Origin: RGIG1993 sp964564225
Lineage (GTDB): Bacteria; Bacillota; Clostridia; Oscillospirales; CAG-272
DNA length: 19,374 nucleotides
Assembly (NCBI GenBank): GCA_964564225.1
Contig: CAZMAF010000032.1
Coordinates: 1 to 19,374 of the forward strand
Direction of reading: 5' to 3'
The notes under the pieces were generated by a model. That model saw nothing but the letters and a program-made list of their open reading frames with translations, had not been told where the DNA came from and ran no database searches. A program made the translations under genes and the position numbers. Position 1 is the stretch's first letter; each line of letters begins with the position of its first letter. Shown here in pieces: positions 8,823 through 14,892 of the stretch.

Positions 8823-8852
8823 AACTGCCGTAAAGAACGTAGCTCGGCAGTT
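8823..8852 (+). promoter_or_regulatory. 5'-UTR hairpin before the secreted-protein gene
   Basis: AACTGCCG (8823-8830) pairs perfectly with CGGCAGTT (8845-8852) around a 14-base loop. No T run follows, so it is not a terminator. It sits between the promoter and the ribosome binding site (about 8858-8865) and could stabilise the messenger or serve as a protein-binding leader. Confidence 0.6.
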
Positions 8853-8873
8853 GATTTAAGAAAGGATTTAATT

Positions 8874-10829
8874 ATGAAGAAGTTTTTATCACTTTTTCTT
8901 GCTGTGCTGATGGTAGTATCAGTTGTAGCTATGACGTCCGTGTTTACGGTAAGTGCAGCAGAGTCTACGCTTGACACCACCAATATGACAGAGTATGAAA
9001 GCGGTTTTGCTTTCTGGAACTCGTCTTCGCACGGTTTTGTTGACGGTTATTTTACACCTAAGGATGAGGATACGTATGCTATCAGAAATTTGCTTGGCGT
9101 TGACAGTATGACCCGCCAAATTTTTGATGAAAACGTAAAGATCTACGTTGATGGCGTTCAGGTGTTCTGTAACGTCAATCACTCGAACGTTGATTATGGC
9201 GGAGGCTTCGGCTTCGGTATTCCCAGTGTTGGATACACTGCAGGTCAGACTTCTACGTTTACCGTTGTTGTTGCAGATACCTGGTTCACGCAGGCAACCT
9301 TTACGCCTAATACCACCGCGCATCGCGTTATCAGCTCCGCTACGACGAAGTATACCGAAAGTCGTGCGCTCGTATCGGTCGTTACGTTTGAAACGCTCCC
9401 CAGTCTTGCGGTTGGCGATACGCTTGAGCTTCGATTCCACGATGAATGCTCAAACACAGCTTACACCTCGAAGGTACAGAAAATCGACGGTACTACCGTT
9501 ACGGTATTGACTGAAAATATTTCGAGCAATAAAACGCTTTGCGAATATGCGCTTGAAGACGGAACAAAGTTCTCGGTTTCGGTTACGGAAGAAAAGACCT
9601 ACGTTCCTACCTTCTCAGCGGCCGGTTACGTACAGTTTCGTCCGAATGAAAATACACCTTTCGATGCGTTTGACGTTCGCGTTCTTGCCGAAGTTTATGA
9701 GCCTTACATTACGGGCTTTACATCTGCAAAAATTCAGCTTACCATTACTAACGGTGACGTAAGTAAGTCTTTTGCTTACGATACGACGACAGTATATCAG
9801 TCTATCAGAGCAGGTAACGAAATCTATACGGCAGAAGAAGACCGTTATTATTTCGGTGTTGCCGTTACGGGCATCCCCACGGGCGTTACCGCGGTTTCGG
9901 CGTCGCTCGTTTTTACTGCAGACGGTAATGAAACGGTTGTTGAGCTCGGTTCACTGGATGTAAACAATCCGTATGCCAATCTTGAAGAACAGGCACAGAA
10001 TGTTGCTTCTTCAGGCAACTGCCTTGGTATTGAGCAGCAGACTGTATCCGGTATCCAAACAAACGTATTTACGTATGGCAGCTATTCCGATATTTACCCC
10101 TATTTTGAAACTCTGGGCGGTTCGCTCGTTATGAATATTAACGGCGTGAACTATCTGATTACGACGGTTGGTTATTATGCTGACTGGACCTCCTACGGCC
10201 GTATTGCCATTGAGTTTACGGGCTTTAAGTTTGTAGAAGGCGAAGAATACACGGTTACGCTTTACGTATTTGACGCTAACTACAATATGGTATACTGCGC
10301 TCCTACCAAAACGTTCACTTCTACGGTGACGACCACTTACGTTCTCGGACAGAACGTTAAGCTTCCCGCAAGTGCTACTAAGGTCGATTATAAAAAGATC
10401 ATCAATATTGTAGGCGACGGTAACTTCACTCCTTACGGTAGTGAAACCGTTGACAAGATGTTTGACGGTAATACGACGTCAACCAAGCTTTGCTGCTACG
10501 TTGGTGATAACCCCTCCTTTACGGTATTCTTCGAGACGTCTGAAGAAACCACGCTTACGTATTATACCTTATGGACGGGTAGTGACACGGCAAGTTCTAC
10601 CCACCGTAACCCCGAGTCCTGGGTTCTTTACGGCAAGGTAAACGAGGATGAATGGGTAGTTCTTTCGTCCATTGCTCCGAGTGATGATTACACCACGGGT
10701 CTGATGGGTGTCAACAGTACCGCCTTTACCTACAAGGTTACCAACAAGGTTGCCTGCACGGAATATAAGATTGAGTTTACCGAGGAAAGCTCTCAGTTCC
10801 AGTTGAACGAAATCGAGCTTTATCAGTAA
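8874..10829 (+). CDS. Secreted protein with C-terminal F5/8-type C (discoidin/CBM32-like) domain
   Basis: 651 residues, with AAGAAAGG before the ATG. A Sec signal peptide covers residues 1-28, with cleavage likely after VSA at 26-28. The middle (about 30-500) is beta-rich and Thr/Tyr-rich with no family that I recognise; it looks like several immunoglobulin-like or carbohydrate-binding modules in series. From about residue 505 to the end a discoidin-type beta-sandwich is visible: SETVDKMFDGNTTSTKLCC, then NPESWVLYGKVNEDEWVVL, and a final YKIEFTEESSQFQLNEIELY. Domains of this type usually bind sugars or surfaces. There is no cell-wall anchor (no LPXTG, no SLH). A terminator follows 11 bases after the stop. 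Confidence 0.8.
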   Translation: MKKFLSLFLAVLMVVSVVAMTSVFTVSAAESTLDTTNMTEYESGFAFWNSSSHGFVDGYFTPKDEDTYAIRNLLGVDSMTRQIFDENVKIYVDGVQVFCNVNHSNVDYGGGFGFGIPSVGYTAGQTSTFTVVVADTWFTQATFTPNTTAHRVISSATTKYTESRALVSVVTFETLPSLAVGDTLELRFHDECSNTAYTSKVQKIDGTTVTVLTENISSNKTLCEYALEDGTKFSVSVTEEKTYVPTFSAAGYVQFRPNENTPFDAFDVRVLAEVYEPYITGFTSAKIQLTITNGDVSKSFAYDTTTVYQSIRAGNEIYTAEEDRYYFGVAVTGIPTGVTAVSASLVFTADGNETVVELGSLDVNNPYANLEEQAQNVASSGNCLGIEQQTVSGIQTNVFTYGSYSDIYPYFETLGGSLVMNINGVNYLITTVGYYADWTSYGRIAIEFTGFKFVEGEEYTVTLYVFDANYNMVYCAPTKTFTSTVTTTYVLGQNVKLPASATKVDYKKIINIVGDGNFTPYGSETVDKMFDGNTTSTKLCCYVGDNPSFTVFFETSEETTLTYYTLWTGSDTASSTHRNPESWVLYGKVNEDEWVVLSSIAPSDDYTTGLMGVNSTAFTYKVTNKVACTEYKIEFTEESSQFQLNEIELYQ

Positions 10830-10840
10830 GTGATTGAAGC

Positions 10841-10872
10841 AAAACGACCTGCCGTATGGCAGGTCGTTTTTT
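10841..10872 (+). terminator. Rho-independent terminator of the secreted-protein gene
   Basis: AAAACGACCTGCC (10841-10853) pairs perfectly with GGCAGGTCGTTTT (10858-10870) across GTAT, and T's continue to 10872. Confidence 0.93.
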
Positions 10873-10899
10873 GTAATACGTAGTTTTTTGTAATACGTA
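10866..10899. repeat. 17-base perfect tandem duplication
   Basis: GTTTTTTGTAATACGTA occurs twice with no gap, at 10866-10882 and 10883-10899. It joins the T tail of one terminator to the start of the next, as expected from slippage or a small duplication. Confidence 0.95.
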
Positions 10900-10939
10900 A
10901 AAATCCTTGAAACGCAATAAGCGTTTCAAGGATTTTTTT
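10899..10939. terminator. Bidirectional terminator between convergent genes
   Basis: AAAAATCCTTGAAACGC (10899-10915) and its exact reverse complement (10921-10937) around AATAA give a 17-pair stem. There are T's after it on + (to 10939) and A's before it, so it can also stop the minus-strand gene ending at 10958. Confidence 0.92.
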
Positions 10940-10957
10940 GTTTTTTGAATTTATTTG

Positions 10958-11602
10958 TTAAAGCTTTGAGAATCCGTGGCAATTGATGAGAGCATCGAGT
11001 TTTTTTTCTGCCTTGCAGAGCGGACAGTCGTGCGAGGGCAGGGTGAAATAGCCGGCAAGATCATTGGGGTTGAAAACCGAATTAACGGGATAACCGTCAC
11101 ATTCGATAGCGGTGGCAAAAATTGAAGCAAGACCGACGATATCGCCGCCATAATAGTTAACCGCTTCAATTGCCGCTTTGGCGGTATAGCCGGTTGCGAT
11201 CGAAACGGCAAGAATAAGAACGTGCTTACCGCGGATCATCGGAGCGATATTGTCGCGGAACATCAGCTGTGAACCGACGGTATGCTCCGGGGTGACGATA
11301 TAGACCGTCTGATGGGCGTTGACGTTGATATAGTCGTTTTTGGTAAGCTCTCTTGCAAGACAGGTGCCGATCACCTCGGTACCGTCAAGACAGAGGATGG
11401 TATCAACGATATTGGTTGCGTATTTGTAATTGGTGCAGAGCGCCTCGGCGACGGCTACTGCTTCGGAAAGGCGGCTTTTTTGTGCGGCGACGTCAATATA
11501 ATAGTTGCTGTGCGAGTGATTTGTCGCAAAATGTCCCTCTGCAACGCGCAAATAGAGATTCGGGCGCGAGGTTTTGATCTTGGTAATGTTTGTCGTTGGC
11601 AT
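10958..11602 (-). CDS. PyrE-like (orotate-type) phosphoribosyltransferase with altered PRPP motif
   Basis: 214 residues; the start has a strong AAGGAGGA (11609-11616) in front. The fold pattern follows orotate phosphoribosyltransferase: GHFATNHSHSNYYID near residue 23 matches the PyrE entry block (GHF then HS-YYD), DTILCLDGTEVIGTCLARELT matches the first ligand loop, and GKHVLILAVSIATGYTAK matches the PRPP-binding region. That last block normally carries two acidic residues before TG; here they read AVSIATG, with neither. The C-terminus adds a CPLC pair (zinc-knuckle-like). It may therefore be a catalytically weak or regulatory PRTase homologue, or act on another ligand. It is alone on its strand, with its own promoter and terminator. 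Confidence 0.7.
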   Translation of the reverse strand: MPTTNITKIKTSRPNLYLRVAEGHFATNHSHSNYYIDVAAQKSRLSEAVAVAEALCTNYKYATNIVDTILCLDGTEVIGTCLARELTKNDYINVNAHQTVYIVTPEHTVGSQLMFRDNIAPMIRGKHVLILAVSIATGYTAKAAIEAVNYYGGDIVGLASIFATAIECDGYPVNSVFNPNDLAGYFTLPSHDCPLCKAEKKLDALINCHGFSKL

Positions 11603-11634
11603 AGAAAGTCCTCCTTGACATTTTCTGTGAGTTC

Positions 11635-11663
11635 ATTATACACAAAATATGGGTAAATTGCAA
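11635..11663 (-). promoter_or_regulatory. Promoter of the PyrE-like gene
   Basis: On the minus strand, -35 TTGCAA at 11663-11658, a 17-base spacer, and consensus -10 TATAAT at 11640-11635. Confidence 0.82.
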
Positions 11664-11767
11664 GATGTTTTTTATATTTGCAGTGAAAAAAACGTGAACG
11701 TGTGATGGATCTGGTGATGTATAAAAGGGTTTCGGATGGGGAAAAGTAGTAAGAAAAGGGGGGTATT

Positions 11768-12496
11768 ATGAAACGCGCGTATCTTGGGTTATCGTCTTCG
11801 CATCAACCGATGGCAATTGATTGTACAAAAGAATATTCTCCTGCCGTATACGAGCGTTTGTTCGGCGCTTTGTCGACAGAACGTGCGAAAAGGCGGATTT
11901 ATCCGTTTATAAAGCGTTTTCTTGATATTGTGTTCTCGCTTGTTTTGCTTGTTTTGTTTTCGCCGCTTATGCTTCTGATTGCGTTTATTCTTGCATTTGA
12001 GTCCCCTGCAAATATTCTTTTTTGTCAGAGGCGGATCGGCAAAGACGGCAGGGAGTTTGTTTGTTATAAATTTCGCACGATGACATCGGACGCGCCACCA
12101 TCCTGTCCGACGTGTGATTTTCCCGATCGTGAACGGTATATTACGCCGATCGGACGTGTTTTACGGCGATATTCGCTTGATGAATTGCCACAGCTTTTCT
12201 GCGTTTTATTGGGGACGATGTCGCTCGTCGGTTATCGACCGCTTGTGAAGGAGGATGCCGTTTGTCATGAGCTTCGCGAGACACTCGGAGTCTACCGTGT
12301 ACGTCCCGGGATTACGGGATATGCACAGCTTGCAGGCAGGGATACGGTTTTTGATAAAAACAAAGCGCTTCTTGATGCGTATTATGTCGGTAATCTTTCG
12401 CTTTCTTTTGATGTACGGCTTCTTTTGAAAACGCTTGGCATTGCACTGTCGGGACGCGGTAACGCAGATGCCGAGGAAGGCGGATCTGTAAAATAA
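11768..12496 (+). CDS. Membrane sugar-phosphate transferase (bacterial sugar transferase family)
   Basis: 242 residues, with AGGGGGG just before the ATG. It is a polyprenyl-phosphate sugar-1-phosphate transferase of the small (WcaJ C-terminal / PglC-like) kind, which starts surface polysaccharide or glycan synthesis by loading a sugar phosphate from a nucleotide sugar onto the lipid carrier. After about 45 N-terminal residues comes KRFLDIVFSLVLLVLF, the start of the single membrane segment or re-entrant helix (about 51-77). Then follow QRRIGKDGREFVCYKFRTM, DELPQL with the catalytic Asp-Glu, SLVGYRPL, and RPGITGYAQLAGR. The Cys pair CPTC near residue 115 is unusual. No glycan genes lie next to it, and no clear terminator separates it from the promoter at 12510. 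I saw no convincing promoter of its own. Confidence 0.92.
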   Translation: MKRAYLGLSSSHQPMAIDCTKEYSPAVYERLFGALSTERAKRRIYPFIKRFLDIVFSLVLLVLFSPLMLLIAFILAFESPANILFCQRRIGKDGREFVCYKFRTMTSDAPPSCPTCDFPDRERYITPIGRVLRRYSLDELPQLFCVLLGTMSLVGYRPLVKEDAVCHELRETLGVYRVRPGITGYAQLAGRDTVFDKNKALLDAYYVGNLSLSFDVRLLLKTLGIALSGRGNADAEEGGSVK

Positions 12497-12509
12497 TATT
12501 AATATAATA

Positions 12510-12538
12510 TTGACTTTTGATAAAAAATCGTGTACAAT
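12510..12538 (+). promoter_or_regulatory. Promoter of the tandem-RNA / TerD-fusion / rtcB operon
   Basis: -35 TTGACT at 12510-12515, a 17-base spacer, -10 TACAAT at 12533-12538. The expected start (about 12545) falls right at the base of the first RNA helix, which begins at 12547. There is no sigma-54 type GG/GC promoter of the kind used by the RtcR-controlled rtcBA operon. Confidence 0.82.
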
Positions 12539-12546
12539 GTAATTAC

Positions 12547-12607
12547 GACACAGCTAACGGTATTTACTTCTCTTAAAAATGAGTTTTTAATGCCGTAATT
12601 TCGTGTC
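12547..12607 (+). ncRNA. Structured RNA element 1 (Y-RNA-like hairpin without tRNA module)
   Basis: Outer helix GACAC (12547-12551) with GTGTC (12603-12607). An internal loop has GCTA (12553-12556) facing AATT (12597-12600). The inner helix ACGGTATT (12557-12564) pairs with AATGCCGT (12589-12596). A distal A/T hairpin TTAAAAA/TTTTTAA (overlapping the inner helix end) has TGAG in its loop. The same internal loop recurs in element 2 and in related form in element 3. Not recognised as a named RNA family. Confidence 0.65.
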
Positions 12608-12608
12608 A

Positions 12609-12664
12609 GGTAGCTAACGGTGCTTACTGCTTTTTTATGAGAAAAAACAGCGCCGTAATTTACC
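12609..12664 (+). ncRNA. Structured RNA element 2 (Y-RNA-like hairpin without tRNA module)
   Basis: Outer helix GGTA (12609-12612) with TACC (12661-12664). The internal loop GCTA (12613-12616) facing AATT (12657-12660) is identical to that of element 1. The inner helix ACGGTGCT (12617-12624) pairs with AGCGCCGT (12649-12656). The distal helix TTTTTT (12631-12636) pairs with AAAAAA (12642-12647) across ATGAG. It begins one base after element 1 ends. No T run follows, so it is not a terminator. Confidence 0.65.
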
Positions 12665-12671
12665 GGAAAAG

Positions 12672-12812
12672 GGTTGGCAGCTATTCGGGTTTACTTCTTG
12701 CATGGTAAGCCTCAGGTTGTGGGTTCGAATCCCACCGTTGACACTTCGGTGGCGACGTGGCGCAATGGTAGCGCGGAGATAATCCGATCATTCAGCCGAT
12801 CTTTTTCTTTTT
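12672..12812 (+). ncRNA. YrlA-like RNA carrying a circularly permuted tRNA mimic
   Basis: The terminal helix GGTTGGC (12672-12678) pairs with GCCGATC (12795-12801), then an A-A mismatch, one G-C pair, an internal loop, and TCGG (12685-12688) with CCGA (12784-12787). A side hairpin GTTTAC/GTAAGC follows (12689-12710). The tRNA module runs in permuted order: CTC (12711-12713, pairing GAG 12776-12778 as a short anticodon stem), variable loop AGGTT, T-arm GTGGG-TTCGAAT-CCCAC (12719-12735), acceptor stem CGTTGACAC (12736-12744) with GTGGCGACG (12749-12757) closed by TTCG (one A-G mismatch), TG as positions 8-9, and D-arm GCGC-AATGGTA-GCGC (12760-12774). The helix ends on TTTTTCTTTTT. Bases for the 8-14, 15-48, 18-55, 19-56, 54-58 and 26-44 tRNA contacts are all present. 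The layout matches bacterial Y RNA (YrlA). Confidence 0.85.
12795..12812 (+). terminator. U tract closing the tRNA-mimic RNA (possible terminator or attenuator)
   Basis: The 3' strand of the terminal helix (GCCGATC, 12795-12801) runs directly into TTTTTCTTTTT (12802-12812). Folding of the whole RNA could release polymerase here, with partial read-through to the SD GGGAGG at 12814-12819. The helix is only 7 pairs with G-U pairs, so strength is uncertain. Confidence 0.45.
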
Positions 12813-12824
12813 CGGGAGGTTTTT

Positions 12825-14861
12825 ATGGAAGCGATTTTTAAAGAGTATTTATTTTCAAAGCATTATCTTGTTCACGAGGAAGGCTATCCTTGCGAAAATG
12901 CAAACGATATTGTCCTTTCGATGATGACACTTTTTGCGATCCGCGTTAAGGGCGCGTATCATCTTGCCGACCAACGTATGCTTGATGATACGTCTGCGTG
13001 GCTCGGTATTCACGTTCCGCTTCCGTTTTATCGCGGTTTCCCGCAGTCGATCCGCACGCTCTCGCCCGATCAGCTCTTATTTGATCAGCTTTTTCACTAT
13101 GTCGTGACCTATGGTTTCGGTGCTTTTGAAGAGGCGGGACATTCGGTCATGGAACAGTATCTTGAGCGCGTTGCCTTTCAAGAGGAGGTTACGGTTCGGG
13201 AATATACGATCGTAGATGAAATCGAAGCCAAAGCGCTTCTCAAGGAATCGGTGTCGGGGCTTCTCTCGTCAACACGTCCTTTGAGTGAACATGATTTTAA
13301 AATCGTTAAGACGTATATTACGAAATTTGGCTGTCCTTCGGACATTGCATCGAAGAATACGGCGATTCGCTTGCTTGTGGAGCTTCGCGACCTTGCTTTT
13401 GCTGAGTTTCTGACGCTTTCCGATGTGATGAAAGTCGTTGATTATCTGAACTATACGGTTTATGACAATCGCTCTCTTAAAAAATTGAACTTCAAAAACC
13501 GTGATCGCGTATTTTTGACCAAGCTTCTCGATGCGATTTTGGAAAATGGCGTTTATAACATTAAGGATTGTTTTGAAAAGAAGACGCTCTGGTGCGGATT
13601 TTTACATCATATTCACTATCAGCCAAAGTCAAAGCGCGGAGAGGAATTCGTTATGCTCATGCGCCAAAAGGGCAATATCAGCATCTATTCCGATTTTGAA
13701 GCATTGATTGCTACCGGCGATATTTTGGGTGCTGCAAAGCTTCTTTGTGAGAAAAAGGGAAGCGGCGCTTTGCTTCGTCAGTTACATTATCTGCTCAGCC
13801 GCGCGAAGACAGAGGAGGAGATTCTTGGCATTCTGTCACTTGTTCGGGCTGATAACGCGATGATCTTGTTACAGCTTTACATTCGTTACCGCACCTACGT
13901 TGAGGAAAGTTACCGTACGTTCCGTTTTACGCGCTATAACCGTTTTGTTGCGCATAAGGAAACGCACAAAGAGGCGCGCCGCCGCAAAACGTTTTTGTCC
14001 CGTGAGGTTCTCTCACTTCTTGAACGCTTTATTGAAGAACATCTGGAAAAGGCACTGTCGGGACGGCTCGGTAAGGTGTATATTGATGAGTCGATGAAAA
14101 AGATCGCGCTTCCCATGCAGGAAAATACTGCGATGGGCGGTATCGGCGTTCTGCCGCGCGGCTCGCGGATTCCTATTGCCGATGGCGAGAAGCTTCGCGC
14201 TTTCGTCTATTGGGAAAAGGTGTACGATATTGACCTTTCTGCGATCGGCTTTGACGACGAGGGGAAGCTGCATGAGTTTTCCTGGCGAACGATGTCAAAG
14301 AATCAGTCGGGCGCGATTATTTTCTCGGGCGATGAGACCTCGGGCTATGAGGGCGGTTCGGAATATTACGATATTCAGCTCGATGAATTTATAAAAAAGC
14401 ATCCTAAGATTAAGATGCTTGTTTTTACTGCAAACGTCTATTCGGGGTCGCCTTTTTCCGAATGTGTTTGCCGTGCAGGCTATATGATGCGAGCGACTGA
14501 CGATTCGGGTGAGATTTACGAGCCGAAAACGGTACGCTCGGCGTTTACTGTTAACTGTGATTCGACGATGTCCTATTTGTTCGGTGTTGATCTTGCGGCG
14601 CGTGAGTTTGTCTGGCTTAATGTTGCCAAAGACAGCGATGCGACGGTGGCGGCAACCGAGGCGACGGAATATCTGCTTCCTTACTTTATGCTGACCGATG
14701 CGATGAATTATCACCGTTTCTTTACGATGATGGCGAGCGAGACCGTAGATACGCCTGAGGAGGCTGACGTTGCGGTGGGCGATGGCGAGTACACTCTCAA
14801 GGAAGGCGCTGAGCAGATCCGCAGTTACGATTATGAAAAACTGTTTTCGTTGATGAACTGA
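12825..14861 (+). CDS. Large protein with helical N-terminal region and C-terminal TerD-like domain
   Basis: 678 residues; GGGAGG at 12814-12819 sets the start, 13 bases after the RNA's closing helix. Residues about 1-430 are mostly amphipathic helix, as in HEAT-like repeat proteins, with a basic stretch (HKETHKEARRRK, about 382-393) and GSGALLRQLHYLLSR near 310. I see no clear TROVE/Ro60 signature and no MIDAS (DxSxS) of a von Willebrand A domain. From about 440 a TerD-type domain is visible: LPRGSRIPI, YDIDLSAIGFDDEGK, FSGDETSGYEGGSEYYDIQL, KMLVFTANVYSG, then a conserved-looking tail. TerD domains bind calcium and belong to stress-response systems; the Asp-rich positions are partly kept. 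It directly follows the tRNA-mimic RNA and shares an operon with rtcB, so an RNA-binding, Ro60-like role is a reasonable guess, not shown. Confidence 0.75.
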   Translation: MEAIFKEYLFSKHYLVHEEGYPCENANDIVLSMMTLFAIRVKGAYHLADQRMLDDTSAWLGIHVPLPFYRGFPQSIRTLSPDQLLFDQLFHYVVTYGFGAFEEAGHSVMEQYLERVAFQEEVTVREYTIVDEIEAKALLKESVSGLLSSTRPLSEHDFKIVKTYITKFGCPSDIASKNTAIRLLVELRDLAFAEFLTLSDVMKVVDYLNYTVYDNRSLKKLNFKNRDRVFLTKLLDAILENGVYNIKDCFEKKTLWCGFLHHIHYQPKSKRGEEFVMLMRQKGNISIYSDFEALIATGDILGAAKLLCEKKGSGALLRQLHYLLSRAKTEEEILGILSLVRADNAMILLQLYIRYRTYVEESYRTFRFTRYNRFVAHKETHKEARRRKTFLSREVLSLLERFIEEHLEKALSGRLGKVYIDESMKKIALPMQENTAMGGIGVLPRGSRIPIADGEKLRAFVYWEKVYDIDLSAIGFDDEGKLHEFSWRTMSKNQSGAIIFSGDETSGYEGGSEYYDIQLDEFIKKHPKIKMLVFTANVYSGSPFSECVCRAGYMMRATDDSGEIYEPKTVRSAFTVNCDSTMSYLFGVDLAAREFVWLNVAKDSDATVAATEATEYLLPYFMLTDAMNYHRFFTMMASETVDTPEEADVAVGDGEYTLKEGAEQIRSYDYEKLFSLMN

Positions 14862-14892
14862 TGACAAAGGGAATACCCGAAAGGAAGGCTGT

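Noticed and set aside
11697..11725. A promoter for the sugar transferase with TATAAA near 11720.
   Set aside because: No -35 match at the right distance and no extended -10; too weak to list as a feature.
12547..12664. The two similar upstream elements as a CRISPR array or a mobile-element end.
   Set aside because: There are only two units, the similarity is in helix and loop positions and not in a constant repeat, spacers are absent, and no cas, transposase or integrase gene is near.
12719..12740. The T-arm sequence as an attachment site of an integrated element.
   Set aside because: No integrase gene and no second copy of the sequence in the window.
12719..12780. An ordinary tRNA gene, or the remains of two neighbouring tRNA genes (3' half followed by 5' half).
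   Set aside because: There is no anticodon arm and no CCA end. The acceptor halves pair with each other across a UUCG tetraloop, and helices close around the whole module. Chance leftovers would not keep all tertiary-contact bases and a capped acceptor stem.
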